DNA from: Candidatus Paralachnospira avium
GTDB lineage: Bacteria > Bacillota > Clostridia > Lachnospirales > Lachnospiraceae
Assembly: GCA_904420245.1 (NCBI GenBank)
Contig: CAJFUL010000071.1
Location: 1-53,522 of the forward strand
DNA length: 53,522 bases
Direction of reading: 5' to 3'
The number at the start of each line of letters is the position of its first letter. Position 1 is the first letter of the stretch. Below are positions 32,260-40,167 of this stretch, piece after piece. Position numbers and translations under genes: made by a program. Below the pieces are notes generated by a model, which was not told where the DNA came from, did no database searches, and saw only the letters and a program-made list of their open reading frames with translations.

Positions 32260-33176
32260 TAAAGGTGATAGGCGTGCGGTTCCGCACGGCGGGAAAGATA
32301 TATTTTTTTGATCCCGGAAAATTCCATATCAAAAAGGGCCAGAATGTGATCGTGGAGACGGCCAGAGGAATGGAATACGGCCATGTGATCATGGGAGAGC
32401 GGGAGGTGGAGGACGACAAGGTGGTGCAGCCGCTGAAGCCGGTGCTCCGGATCGCCACCAAGGAAGACGACGCCATAGAAGAGAGAAATAAAAAGAAGGA
32501 AAAAGATGCCTTTAAGATCTGCCAGAAAAAGATCGAGAAGCATGGTCTGGAGATGAAGCTGATCGATGCGGAGTATACGTTTGACAATAATAAAGTCCTG
32601 TTTTACTTTACGGCAGACGGCAGGATCGATTTCCGGGAGCTGGTGAAGGATCTGGCCTCTGTGTTCAAGACCAGGATCGAGCTGCGCCAGATCGGGGTCC
32701 GCGATGAGACGAAGATCCTGGGCGGCGTGGGGATCTGCGGCAGAGTCCTCTGCTGCCATTCCTATATGTCGGAGTTCATCCCGGTTTCCATTAAGATGGC
32801 CAAGGAACAGAACTTGTCCTTAAATCCGTCCAAGATCTCCGGGACCTGCGGCAGGCTCATGTGCTGCCTGAAGAATGAGGAGGAGACTTACCGGTATTTG
32901 AACAGCAGGCTTCCCGGAGTCGGCGACCATGTGACCACCAGCGACGGCCTGAGGGGCGAGGTCTCCAGCGTCAATGTGCTGCGCCAGAGAGTAAAGGTCA
33001 TCGTCCATCTGGACAATGATGAGAAGGACATCCGGGAATATCCGGCGGACCAGCTTAGGTTCAAGCCCCGCAGGAAGAAGGAAAAGGATAAGGGCTCATC
33101 CAAGGAAGAGCAGGAGCTCAAGAAGCTGGAGGCTCTGGAAAAAAAGGAAGGAAAGTCGAAGCTGAATGACAAATAA
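32256..33176 (+). CDS. ricT: RicT/YaaT PSP1-domain protein
   Basis: The 306-residue PSP1-domain protein belongs to the RicAFT (YaaT) family, which in Bacillus binds Fe-S clusters and supports RNase Y-dependent RNA maturation, sporulation and competence. The Cys set Cys161, Cys166, Cys167 and Cys198, Cys203, Cys204 (GICGRVLCC and GTCGRLMCC) is the cluster-binding pattern. A basic C-terminal tail (about 270-306) is rich in Lys and Glu. Both ends overlap the neighbouring genes, indicating tight coupling. Confidence 0.9.
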   Translation: MIKVIGVRFRTAGKIYFFDPGKFHIKKGQNVIVETARGMEYGHVIMGEREVEDDKVVQPLKPVLRIATKEDDAIEERNKKKEKDAFKICQKKIEKHGLEMKLIDAEYTFDNNKVLFYFTADGRIDFRELVKDLASVFKTRIELRQIGVRDETKILGGVGICGRVLCCHSYMSEFIPVSIKMAKEQNLSLNPSKISGTCGRLMCCLKNEEETYRYLNSRLPGVGDHVTTSDGLRGEVSSVNVLRQRVKVIVHLDNDEKDIREYPADQLRFKPRRKKEKDKGSSKEEQELKKLEALEKKEGKSKLNDK

Positions 33177-33903
33177 GCTTTTGGAGGACGAGCGGATCGA
33201 CGAGCTGCAGAGGAATGGATACCGGATCATCCAAAATCGGAAAAAATTCTGTTTTGGGATGGATGCGGTGCTCCTTTCCGGTTTTGCCAGAGCAGAGAAG
33301 GGGGAGCAGGTGCTGGATCTGGGGACCGGTACCGGGATCATCCCTCTTTTGATGGAGGCCAAGACGGAAGCAGAGCATTTTACCGCCCTGGAGATCCAGG
33401 CGGATATGGCGGATATGGCGTCCCGCAGCGTGGCGCTCAACGGCCTGGAGGAAAAGATCACCATAGTGACAGGAGATATGAAAGAAGCCTCGGAGATATT
33501 CGGAAAGGCTTCTTTTGATGTGGTCACCTGCAATCCTCCTTATATGGACCAGAGCCACGGCTTAAAAAATCCGGAGGAGCCGAAAGCCATTGCACGTCAT
33601 GAGCTTTTATGTACGTTTGAGGATGTGGCCAGGGAGGCGGCGGCGGTGCTGAGGCCCGGCGGGAGGTTTTACCTGGTGCACAGGCCGAGACGGCTGGCGG
33701 ATCTGATCTGCATACTGAAAAAGCACCGGCTGGAGCCAAAGCGGATGAAGCTGGTCCATCCCTACCGGGAAGCGGAGGCCAATATGGTCCTCATGGAAGC
33801 GGTGCGGGGAGGCGGCGTCCAGATGAGGGTGGAGGCGCCCATCATCGTCTATGAGAAGCCGGGGACCTATACCAGGGAGATTTACGATATTTACGGTTAT
33901 TAA
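33166..33903 (+). CDS. trmN6: tRNA1(Val) (adenine37-N6)-methyltransferase
   Basis: This 245-residue SAM-dependent methyltransferase has motif I DLGTGTGIIP (51-60) and the catalytic NPPY (123-126) of N6-adenine methylases. It matches YabB-type proteins that modify A37 of tRNA-Val. It overlaps ricT by 11 bases, as in the Bacillus yaaT-yabA-yabB region, though yabA is missing here. Confidence 0.85.
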   Translation: MTNKLLEDERIDELQRNGYRIIQNRKKFCFGMDAVLLSGFARAEKGEQVLDLGTGTGIIPLLMEAKTEAEHFTALEIQADMADMASRSVALNGLEEKITIVTGDMKEASEIFGKASFDVVTCNPPYMDQSHGLKNPEEPKAIARHELLCTFEDVAREAAAVLRPGGRFYLVHRPRRLADLICILKKHRLEPKRMKLVHPYREAEANMVLMEAVRGGGVQMRVEAPIIVYEKPGTYTREIYDIYGY

Positions 33904-33916
33904 GGGGGAAGAGCAA

Positions 33917-34756
33917 ATGCCGGGACAACTGTATATCTGCGCCACGCCCATCGGAAATTTAGAGGACATTACCCTCCGGGTGCTCCGGATCTTAAAAGAA
34001 GCGGATCTGATCGCGGCAGAGGACACCAGGAATACGGTAAAGCTTTTGAACCATTTCCAGATCAAGACTCCCATGACCAGCTATCATGAACATAACAAAG
34101 TGGAAAAGGCCAGGTATCTGGTGGAGCAGATGCGGCAGGGGACAAGTGTGGCCCTGGTGACGGATGCGGGGACTCCCGCCATCTCCGATCCGGGGGAGGA
34201 GCTGGTGCGCCAGTGCTATGAGGCAGGCGTCCCGGTCACGTCCCTGCCCGGCCCGGCGGCCTGCATAACTGCCCTGACTTTATCGGGACTTTCCACCCGC
34301 AGGTTTTGTTTTGAAGCATTTCTCCCGGCGGACAAGAAGGAGCGGAAGGAGATCCTGTCGGAGCTCCGGAGGGAGACCAGGACCATCGTGATCTACGAGG
34401 CGCCCCACCGTCTGTCAAGGACGCTGGAAGAGCTTTTTAAGTGTCTGGGAAATAGGAGAGTATCCATCTGCAAGGAACTGACAAAGACCTTTGAGCAGGT
34501 GTTCCAGACTACGCTGGAAGAAGCGGTCCGCAGGTACGGGACAGAGGCGCCCAGAGGCGAGCAGGTCCTGGTGATCGAGGGAAAGAGCCGGGAGGCAGTC
34601 CGGGAGGAGCAGGCCAGGGCCTGGGAGTCCATGTCCCTGGAAGAACATGTGGAATACTATATGAGTCAGGGAGAGGACAGGAAGGAAGCCATGAGGATGG
34701 CGGCGAAGGACAGGGGGATTTCCAAAAGAGACGTATATCAGGCTCTTTTAAAGTAA
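33917..34756 (+). CDS. rsmI: 16S rRNA (cytidine1402-2'-O)-methyltransferase
   Basis: The 279-residue protein starts at the ATG after AAGGGGGAAGAG. It shows the tetrapyrrole methylase-like fold with ATPIGNLEDIT at the start, AEDTRNT, DAGTPAISDPGEELV, LPGPAA and YEAPHRL. It methylates the 2'-O of C1402 in the ribosomal decoding centre. It closes the holB operon. Confidence 0.93.
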   Translation: MPGQLYICATPIGNLEDITLRVLRILKEADLIAAEDTRNTVKLLNHFQIKTPMTSYHEHNKVEKARYLVEQMRQGTSVALVTDAGTPAISDPGEELVRQCYEAGVPVTSLPGPAACITALTLSGLSTRRFCFEAFLPADKKERKEILSELRRETRTIVIYEAPHRLSRTLEELFKCLGNRRVSICKELTKTFEQVFQTTLEEAVRRYGTEAPRGEQVLVIEGKSREAVREEQARAWESMSLEEHVEYYMSQGEDRKEAMRMAAKDRGISKRDVYQALLK

Positions 34757-34762
34757 AATTTC

Positions 34763-34791
34763 TTGTTCCGGTCCAGTGCATATGGTATAAT
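34763..34791 (+). promoter_or_regulatory. Promoter for the ferredoxin gene
   Basis: TTGTTC, a 17-base spacer ending in TGG, and TATAAT form a combined -35/extended -10 promoter about 50 bases before the ferredoxin start. Confidence 0.7.
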
Positions 34792-34841
34792 AAAACGAAT
34801 AAGCCAGTATAGAAAAAGTCCATGAGACAGGAGGAACCAAG

Positions 34842-35231
34842 ATGAAGAAGAAGCTGACCGTAAAAAAAGGAAGTGAATGTATGGCGTGCCTGGGCTGCGT
34901 CATCGCATGTTCCGAGGCATTTTACAAGGAGTTTGATCCGGATAAGTCCTGTATCCAGATCGGGGAGAAGAACGGAGTTGTGAAGCCTGCTGTCTGCATC
35001 CAGTGCGGCAAATGTGCCAGGACCTGCGAGCAGGGCGCCATCAAGCAGAATCCCAAGGGCGTTTATATGATCGACAAGAAGCTGTGCACCGGCTGCGGCA
35101 AGTGCGTGGAAGCATGTCCTTTCGGCGTGATCGTGATGCCGGTGGGAGCCTCCAATCCCAGCAAGTGCATCGCCTGCGGCATTTGCGCGAAGGCATGTCC
35201 TTCCGATGTCCTTGAGGTAGTGGAAGCATAA
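34842..35231 (+). CDS. Ferredoxin-like protein with four [4Fe-4S] motifs
   Basis: The 129-residue protein carries four complete CxxCxxC(x3)C motifs: Cys13/16/19/23, 52/55/58/62, 82/85/88/92 and 109/112/115/119. That gives binding sites for four clusters in a very small protein of the HycB/CooF-like electron-transfer type. No hydrogenase or dehydrogenase partner is next to it. It has its own promoter, GACAGGAGG before the ATG and a terminator behind, so it is a single-gene unit. Confidence 0.88.
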   Translation: MKKKLTVKKGSECMACLGCVIACSEAFYKEFDPDKSCIQIGEKNGVVKPAVCIQCGKCARTCEQGAIKQNPKGVYMIDKKLCTGCGKCVEACPFGVIVMPVGASNPSKCIACGICAKACPSDVLEVVEA

Positions 35232-35241
35232 GGATATATAG

Positions 35242-35279
35242 AAAAACGGCGCGGCCATGGCTGCGCCGTTTTTGCTTTT
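35242..35279 (+). terminator. Terminator of the ferredoxin gene
   Basis: AAAACGGCGC pairs with GCGCCGTTTT around a 10-base loop and is followed by TGCTTTTT. The A-rich left arm means that it could also act on the leftward IclR operon. Confidence 0.85.
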
Positions 35280-35298
35280 TCACTCCGTGGGACTTGTC

Positions 35299-35381
35299 TG
35301 CGGCGGCATGCCGCGTTATGCGGTCTTTCGCTTTACTGCGGCCGTATTTAAACGGGCGCGGCCGGCGCCAGACAACCCGCC
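35299..35381 (+). repeat. Dispersed intergenic repeat, copy 2
   Basis: It aligns with 29012-29096. Just upstream, GACTTGTCTGCGG (35291-35303) is also present at 38737-38749, so at least two intergenic repeat modules meet here. No gene is carried. Confidence 0.5.
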
Positions 35382-35398
35382 TGTGGCAGTTTTCCTCC

Positions 35399-36166
35399 TC
35401 ACCAGCGCCTGCTGCGGATCTTCGCTGCGGCCTCTGTCAGGCAGGTGTGGATGTGGCGGAAGGAAGCGGCGTCCTGGTATTCTTCGATGGGGCCTGTGAC
35501 GCCTATGGCCGACCGGCAGCTGCCGTCCTGGTCCAGGACGGGGACGGCCATGCAGCCGATCCCGGCGGCGGCCTCCTCCAGATCCAGGCCGTATCCGCGC
35601 TTTTCCGAAAGGGACAGCTCCTCCCGGAACTGCTCCATATCGCCGATGGTGCGGGCGGTGCGCCTGCGGAGCGTGAGCCCGTTAAGATACTGTTCCCGCA
35701 CCGGTTCCGGAAGGGAGGCCAGGATGATCTTTGCCCCGGCGCTGGTGTTGACCTCCAGAGGCGTGTAGAGCTGGGCGAGGAAATTCAGGTTGGCAGAGGA
35801 AAGGCTCTGCTCGATATACATGAACTGGCCGTTTTGGAAAATGGCGTACTGGGCAGTCTGGCCGGTCCGGGCCGTCAGCTCTTCCATGGCCGGCTTCAGG
35901 CTCTCTCTCCCGTCGAAACGGTCCTGATAGCCGGAGACCAGCTGGAACGGGCGGCAGCCGATTGCGTACCGGACAGGCGTCCCCTCCAGAGCCGTGATGT
36001 ATTCCCGGCGGGTCAGATCCTTCAGGATGCGGAACAGGGAGGCGGTGGGGATGTTCAGAGTCTGGGATAATTCCCGCAGGGTCTTGGGCTCCCGTTCCGA
36101 GAAGAGAAATTCTATCAGATCTAAAGCCCGCGCGACGGCGGGCACTGTGTTCATATGGTCAGACAT
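35399..36166 (-). CDS. IclR-family transcriptional regulator
   Basis: The 255-residue protein has a winged helix-turn-helix at about 8-70 (AVARALDLIEFLF; LRELSQTLNIPTASLFRIL) and the IclR ligand-binding domain, with YIEQ, TSAGAKIILASLP, GYGLDLEEAAAGIGCMAVPV and IGVTGP. It overlaps the HAD gene by eight bases and is its downstream operon partner. No metabolic target is adjacent, so the effector is unknown. Confidence 0.9.
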   Translation of the reverse strand: MSDHMNTVPAVARALDLIEFLFSEREPKTLRELSQTLNIPTASLFRILKDLTRREYITALEGTPVRYAIGCRPFQLVSGYQDRFDGRESLKPAMEELTARTGQTAQYAIFQNGQFMYIEQSLSSANLNFLAQLYTPLEVNTSAGAKIILASLPEPVREQYLNGLTLRRRTARTIGDMEQFREELSLSEKRGYGLDLEEAAAGIGCMAVPVLDQDGSCRSAIGVTGPIEEYQDAASFRHIHTCLTEAAAKIRSRRW

Positions 36167-36980
36167 TGGTCCATCCCTTTCCGAAAAGTGTATTTAAGGC
36201 CGAAAGCAGTCCCTCCTGCTCATTGGAGCCGGTGACCAGCTTCGCCGCTTCTTTGACCGGCTGGGGGGCGTTGCCCATGGCGATCCCCAGTCCCACGGCT
36301 TTCAGCATATCCATGTCGTTGTAGTTATCCCCAAACGCTGCGGCTTCCTGTGGAGAAATCCCCAGAAAACGGCAGAGACTGTGGACAGCGGAAGCTTTTG
36401 AAACAGATCCGTCCATGATCTCCAGCAGATGAGGCGCGGACTTGTAGACTGCGCACTGGGGGAAGGCGGCCCGGAGCCTGGCTGCAGTCTCATCCAGCAG
36501 CGCGGGCGGTCCAAAGCCCAGGAGCTTGTGGATAGGAGCGTCCGGCTCCAGAAGCTCCCGGAGCTGTCCGCTGACGGCCCGGACCTGGGTGATCTCTTCT
36601 TCTCTACGCACCAGAGGATGGAGGCGGTCGGAAGCGATCCAGAGGTCATAGGAGTACGCGCAGAAGCAGCACTCTGCCGTCTCCGGAGGAAGGCAGTCCT
36701 GGATCTGTCCGGCCAGGTCCAGCGAAAGCCCTCTGCTGTAGATGGGGTTCCGGTCCGCATCCAGGATCAGGGCGCCGCCGTAGCAGATGATGGGGCCGGA
36801 GATGCCGATGGCCTCCTGGATGGGAAAGATCCCGGAGGGCATGCGGGCGGATACCAGCACGAAAGGGACCCCCTGGCGCCCAAGGCCGCGGATGCGGCCG
36901 GCCGTGCCGGGGGTGACCTGATGGCTGTCTGTCAGCAATGTCCCGTCAATATCGGAGAAAACGGCTTTGTAAGTGTCCAC
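36159..36980 (-). CDS. Cof-type HAD-IIB phosphatase
   Basis: The 273-residue HAD-superfamily hydrolase shows motif I VFSDIDGTLLTD (nucleophile Asp10, acid Asp12), motif II near VLVSARMP, a type IIB cap, a conserved Lys in SVSKASAV and motif IV GDNYNDMDML. Cof-type enzymes dephosphorylate sugar phosphates or small cofactors; the substrate is not readable here. It is first in the leftward operon with the IclR gene. Confidence 0.9.
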   Translation of the reverse strand: MDTYKAVFSDIDGTLLTDSHQVTPGTAGRIRGLGRQGVPFVLVSARMPSGIFPIQEAIGISGPIICYGGALILDADRNPIYSRGLSLDLAGQIQDCLPPETAECCFCAYSYDLWIASDRLHPLVRREEEITQVRAVSGQLRELLEPDAPIHKLLGFGPPALLDETAARLRAAFPQCAVYKSAPHLLEIMDGSVSKASAVHSLCRFLGISPQEAAAFGDNYNDMDMLKAVGLGIAMGNAPQPVKEAAKLVTGSNEQEGLLSALNTLFGKGWTNV

Positions 36981-37039
36981 GGTACGGCCTCCCTGCGTCT
37001 GTTTTCCTGTCCCTATGGCGGACAGGGCTTTTCAAGTAG

Positions 37040-37069
37040 ATTATAAAGGCTCCGGTGAGGCAGCGTCAA
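37040..37069 (-). promoter_or_regulatory. Promoter for the HAD-iclR operon
   Basis: On the minus strand TTGACG, an 18-base spacer and TATAAT lie about 60 bases upstream of the HAD gene start. It is divergent from the AroE-family gene. Confidence 0.65.
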
Positions 37070-37133
37070 GAAATTTCCCATGGATATTGGACAGGGGATA
37101 CAGTATAATGAAAGAAAAAAGGAGGACCGTGTC

Positions 37134-37988
37134 ATGGGGAAAAATTACCGCGCGGAGCTGACGGGGGTTTTTGGAAAGCCAGTGGACGAGAATCCCACCG
37201 GCGTTATGGAAGAGGCCGCTTACAGGGCCAGAGGCTTGAATTTCCGGTACTTGAATATCAAGGTGGAGCCGGAAGATCTGGGGACGGCCATGGCGGCTGT
37301 CCGGGCTTTTGGGATGAAGGGGATCAATCTGACCATTCCCCACAAAGTCCGGGTGCTGGAATATCTGGACGAGATCTCGGAGGCGGCGAAGATCATCGGA
37401 GCTGTCAATACGGTGGTGAACCGGGACGGGAAGCTCTGGGGAGAGAATACCGACGGAAAGGGCTTCATCACTTCTCTGGAGAATGAGGGAGTTTTCTTAA
37501 ATGGGAAGCAGATCGTCATTCTGGGAGCGGGAGGAGCGGCCAGGGCCATCGGCGTGGAGTGCGCGCTGGCCGGCGCCTCCAGGATCACCATTGTCAACAG
37601 GAGCCGGGAACGGGGAGAGACCTTGGCGAAGCTGATCGGGGAGAAGACGCCTGCCCAGGCCCAGTATGTACCATGGGAGGGAACGTATCAGGTGGAGCCG
37701 GGGACCGATATCCTCATCAATGCCACCAGCATCGGCCTCTATCCCGATGTGGACGGAAAGCCGGATGTGGACTACGGCACGGTGACGGCGGATATGGTGG
37801 TCAGCGATGTGGTCTTCAATCCTCCGGAAACGCCGTTTTTGCGGGAGGCGGCCGGACGGGGCGCCCATACCGTCAACGGTCTCGGGATGCTGGCCAATCA
37901 GGGAGCCTTGAATTTCACGCTCTGGACGGGAGAAGAGGCTCCGGTGGAAGTGATGGAGGAGACTCTGCGGAAGGAATTTAACTTATAA
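37134..37988 (+). CDS. Shikimate dehydrogenase (AroE) family protein with atypical substrate site
   Basis: The 284-residue NAD(P)-dependent enzyme has the AroE layout: catalytic Lys71 (INLTIPHK), Asp107 (ENTDGKGF), Rossmann GAGGAARAIG at about 123-132, the NATSIGLYP loop and NGLGMLANQGALNF near the end. The Ser-x-Ser-Pro that binds the carboxylate in true shikimate dehydrogenases is replaced by DENP (18-21, in GVFGKPVDENP). The substrate may therefore differ. GGAGGACC precedes the ATG. No other aromatic pathway gene is near. A terminator follows. Confidence 0.8.
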   Translation: MGKNYRAELTGVFGKPVDENPTGVMEEAAYRARGLNFRYLNIKVEPEDLGTAMAAVRAFGMKGINLTIPHKVRVLEYLDEISEAAKIIGAVNTVVNRDGKLWGENTDGKGFITSLENEGVFLNGKQIVILGAGGAARAIGVECALAGASRITIVNRSRERGETLAKLIGEKTPAQAQYVPWEGTYQVEPGTDILINATSIGLYPDVDGKPDVDYGTVTADMVVSDVVFNPPETPFLREAAGRGAHTVNGLGMLANQGALNFTLWTGEEAPVEVMEETLRKEFNL

Positions 37989-37998
37989 AGAGCGGGAG

Positions 37999-38037
37999 AA
38001 CAGCCCGGCAGTTTGAAAAAACTGGCCGGGCTGTTTG
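37999..38037 (+). terminator. Terminator after the AroE-family gene
   Basis: A long stem (AACAGCCCGGC with GCCGGGCTGTT, extended by AGTTT/AAACT inside) ends in a short T run. Confidence 0.75.
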
Positions 38038-38065
38038 AGTTCACAGAAATTTCACAGATTGACAG

Positions 38066-38094
38066 TTGACAATTTTGAGAATGAGTGTTATAGT
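38066..38094 (+). promoter_or_regulatory. Promoter for the hsp20 gene
   Basis: A perfect TTGACA, a 17-base spacer and TATAGT are followed by a leader of about 100 bases. No CIRCE element (TTAGCACTC inverted repeat) is visible, so HrcA control is not indicated. Confidence 0.8.
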
Positions 38095-38198
38095 ACAGAC
38101 AGAACAAAGGAAAGGAAAAGAAATCGGAGCGAAAGCTCCGGAGGAACCTTTTCCCCAGTTCTCAAAAGCAGATATGTGATGAAACGGAGGAATGATTT

Positions 38199-38636
38199 AT
38201 GTTACTGCCTAGCATTTTTGGAGAGAATTTATTTGACGACTGGATGGACTTTTCATTCCCTGACATTGATAAAGCCCTGTACGGAAAACACGCCAAGAAC
38301 CTGATGAAGACAGATGTGAAGGAGACAGAAGACGGCTATGAAGTATCCATAGACCTGCCCGGTTTCAAGAAGGATGAGATCCAGGTGGAGATCAACGGCG
38401 GCTATCTGACCGTCAGCGCGGCCAAGGGCCTGGATAAGGATGAGAAGGATAAGAAGCACAGGTACATCCGCCGGGAGCGTTACGCAGGCACCATGAGCAG
38501 GAGCTTCTATGTGGGCGAGGACGTGACGGAGGAGGAGATCCATGCAAAATATGAAAATGGCATCCTGACTCTGGATGTGCCGAAGAAGGAAAAGAAGGCG
38601 GCGGAAGGAAAGCATTATATTTCCATCGAGGGATAA
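38199..38636 (+). CDS. hsp20: Hsp20 / alpha-crystallin-type small heat shock protein
   Basis: The 145-residue ATP-independent chaperone has the alpha-crystallin domain at about 35-130: DVKETEDGYEVSIDLPGFKK, EINGGYLTVSA, RRERYAGTMSRSFYV and the closing ENGILTLDVPKK. The length is typical of clostridial Hsp18. GGAGGA precedes the ATG. The single-gene unit lies between its own promoter and a terminator. Confidence 0.93.
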   Translation: MLLPSIFGENLFDDWMDFSFPDIDKALYGKHAKNLMKTDVKETEDGYEVSIDLPGFKKDEIQVEINGGYLTVSAAKGLDKDEKDKKHRYIRRERYAGTMSRSFYVGEDVTEEEIHAKYENGILTLDVPKKEKKAAEGKHYISIEG

Positions 38637-38654
38637 GTCTTATGGCGTATACGG

Positions 38655-38688
38655 AAGGCCCGGATCGTTTGGATCCGGGCCTTTTTTC
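38655..38688 (+). terminator. Terminator of hsp20
   Basis: AAGGCCCGGATC pairs with GGATCCGGGCCTT around a short loop, followed by TTTTTT. Confidence 0.9.
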
Positions 38689-38730
38689 GTCCCTCCATAG
38701 GGAATTTCGTTTCCATAGAGCAGAAACGCT

Positions 38731-38760
38731 CCGCAGGACTTGTCTGCGGTGAATTTTTTT
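38731..38760 (+). terminator. Second hairpin with T run, part of a dispersed repeat
   Basis: The stem CCGCAG/CTGCGG with loop GACTTGT is followed by TGAATTTTTTT. The loop plus right arm (GACTTGTCTGCGG) also occurs at 35291-35303. The rest of the stretch up to the fab promoter at 38876 holds no gene. Confidence 0.55.
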
Positions 38761-38875
38761 GTTCCCCAAGCGAAAAAGGGACCGGAAAAAACTGTTTTCA
38801 AGCGGATCTTACAAAAACGGTTTATCACAAAAACAGAATTCTTTCACGAAGAAATCCTTTGAAGAAAATTTGTGC

Positions 38876-38904
38876 TTGACAATCCTCAGTCCCTGTCCTA
38901 TACT
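38876..38904 (+). promoter_or_regulatory. Promoter of the fatty acid synthesis operon
   Basis: A perfect TTGACA, a 17-base spacer and TATACT stand about 45 bases before fabH. It is the only strong promoter seen for the run of eleven genes that follows. Confidence 0.85.
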
Positions 38905-38919
38905 TTTAAAATAAAATAG

Positions 38920-38932
38920 TTTGATATTCAAA
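38920..38932. promoter_or_regulatory. FabT-like operator
   Basis: TTTGA-TAT-TCAAA is an inverted repeat placed about 16 bases after the -10 box, over the early transcript. It resembles the AT-rich sites bound by FabT-type MarR repressors of fatty acid genes in Firmicutes. No MarR gene is next to this operon, so the regulator would be encoded elsewhere. Confidence 0.65.
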
Positions 38933-38947
38933 ATAAAGAGGAGAGCC

Positions 38948-39916
38948 ATGCCAGTCAGAATGATCGGGACCGGGAGCTATGTACCGGATAAGCTAGTCAC
39001 AAATGAAGATTTAGAGAAGCTGGTGGATACCAGCGATGCCTGGATCACCGAGCGGACCGGCATCCATACCAGAAGGGTAACGGGAGAGGGAACGGCCTTC
39101 ATGGCGGTCCGGGCCGCCAGGAGGGCTCTGGAAGCTGCCGGGATGGAGGCGGAGGAGCTGGATATGATCCTGGTGGGGACTTCCACGGGAGATTTCCTGT
39201 TCCCCAATACGGCCTGCCAGGTACAGGCGGCTCTGGGAGCGGACCGGGCAGTCTGCTTTGACTTGAGCGCCGCCTGCTCCGGCTTCCTGTTCACCCTGAA
39301 CACGGCGAAGGTCTATCTGGAGTCAGGGGCCTACCAGACGGCTCTGGTGATCGGGGCCGATACCCTTTCCAAGACCATCGACTGGGAGGACCGCAGCACC
39401 TGCGTCCTGTTCGGCGACGGCGCGGGAGCGGCTGTGGTCCGGCGGGAGCAGGGGAGCTTCGGAGTGGGAGGATTCCTGATGGGCTCCGACGGAGGACGGG
39501 GCGGCTGTCTGGCCTGTCCGTCGGCTCCGGTGAAGAACCCCTGGTTCGTGCCCAGAGAGGAGCTGCGGGAAGTCCTCTCCATGAACGGACAGGAAGTGTT
39601 CCGGTTTGCCGTCAAGACGGTGCCGGAGGTCATGGAGGCCCTCCTCAGACAGGAAGGACTTGAGGCGGGGAATATCAAGTATTTTATTCTGCATCAGGCC
39701 AATGAGCGGATCATCGCGTCGGTGGCCAGGCGGATGAAACAGCCCATAGAAAAATTCCCGATGGATCTGGGACAATATGGAAATACCTCCGGGGCCAGTA
39801 TTCCGATCCTCTTAGACGAGCTGAACCGGGAGGGGAAGCTTTCGGAGGGCGACAGGCTTTTGCTGGCAGGCTTTGGAGCAGGGCTCACTTGGGGAGCTAC
39901 GATCATTACATGGTAA
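38948..39916 (+). CDS. fabH: Beta-ketoacyl-ACP synthase III
   Basis: The 322-residue enzyme condenses acetyl-CoA (or a branched starter) with malonyl-ACP to begin fatty acid synthesis. The catalytic triad is Cys110 (LSAACSGF), His249 (FILHQANER) and Asn279 ([10 protein letters not shown]). The ATG after AGAGGAGAGCC is preferred over an upstream TTG that lies in the operator. It is the first gene of the operon. Confidence 0.95.
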   Translation: MPVRMIGTGSYVPDKLVTNEDLEKLVDTSDAWITERTGIHTRRVTGEGTAFMAVRAARRALEAAGMEAEELDMILVGTSTGDFLFPNTACQVQAALGADRAVCFDLSAACSGFLFTLNTAKVYLESGAYQTALVIGADTLSKTIDWEDRSTCVLFGDGAGAAVVRREQGSFGVGGFLMGSDGGRGGCLACPSAPVKNPWFVPREELREVLSMNGQEVFRFAVKTVPEVMEALLRQEGLEAGNIKYFILHQANERIIASVARRMKQPIEKFPMDLGQYGNTSGASIPILLDELNREGKLSEGDRLLLAGFGAGLTWGATIITW

Positions 39917-39930
39917 AGGAGAACAGTACA

Positions 39931-40164
39931 ATGCTGGAGAAAATGAAAGACATTATTGCGGAGCAGCTGAACGCGGACGGAGTGGAGATCACAGAAGCCA
40001 CTTCCTTCAAGGATGATCTGGGAGCGGATTCCCTGGATCTGTTTGAGCTGGTGATGGCTCTGGAAGAGGAATACGGCGTGGAGATCCCTTCTGAGGATCT
40101 GGAGGGTCTCGTGACGGTAGGCGATGTCATTGCATATCTGAAGGACAAGGGTGTTGAGGAATAA
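39931..40164 (+). CDS. acpP: Acyl carrier protein
   Basis: The 77-residue acidic protein carries the phosphopantetheine site Ser34 in [16 protein letters not shown]. The start is the ATG after AAAGGAGAAC; an upstream in-frame start lies inside fabH. Length and helical pattern are standard for ACP, the carrier of all intermediates of the operon's enzymes. Confidence 0.96.
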   Translation: MLEKMKDIIAEQLNADGVEITEATSFKDDLGADSLDLFELVMALEEEYGVEIPSEDLEGLVTVGDVIAYLKDKGVEE

Positions 40165-40167
40165 ACC

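Noticed and set aside
38095-38198. hsp20 leader inspected for a CIRCE element or ROSE-type thermometer
   Set aside because: No TTAGCACTC inverted repeat is present, and no clear fold over the ribosome site could be seen by eye.
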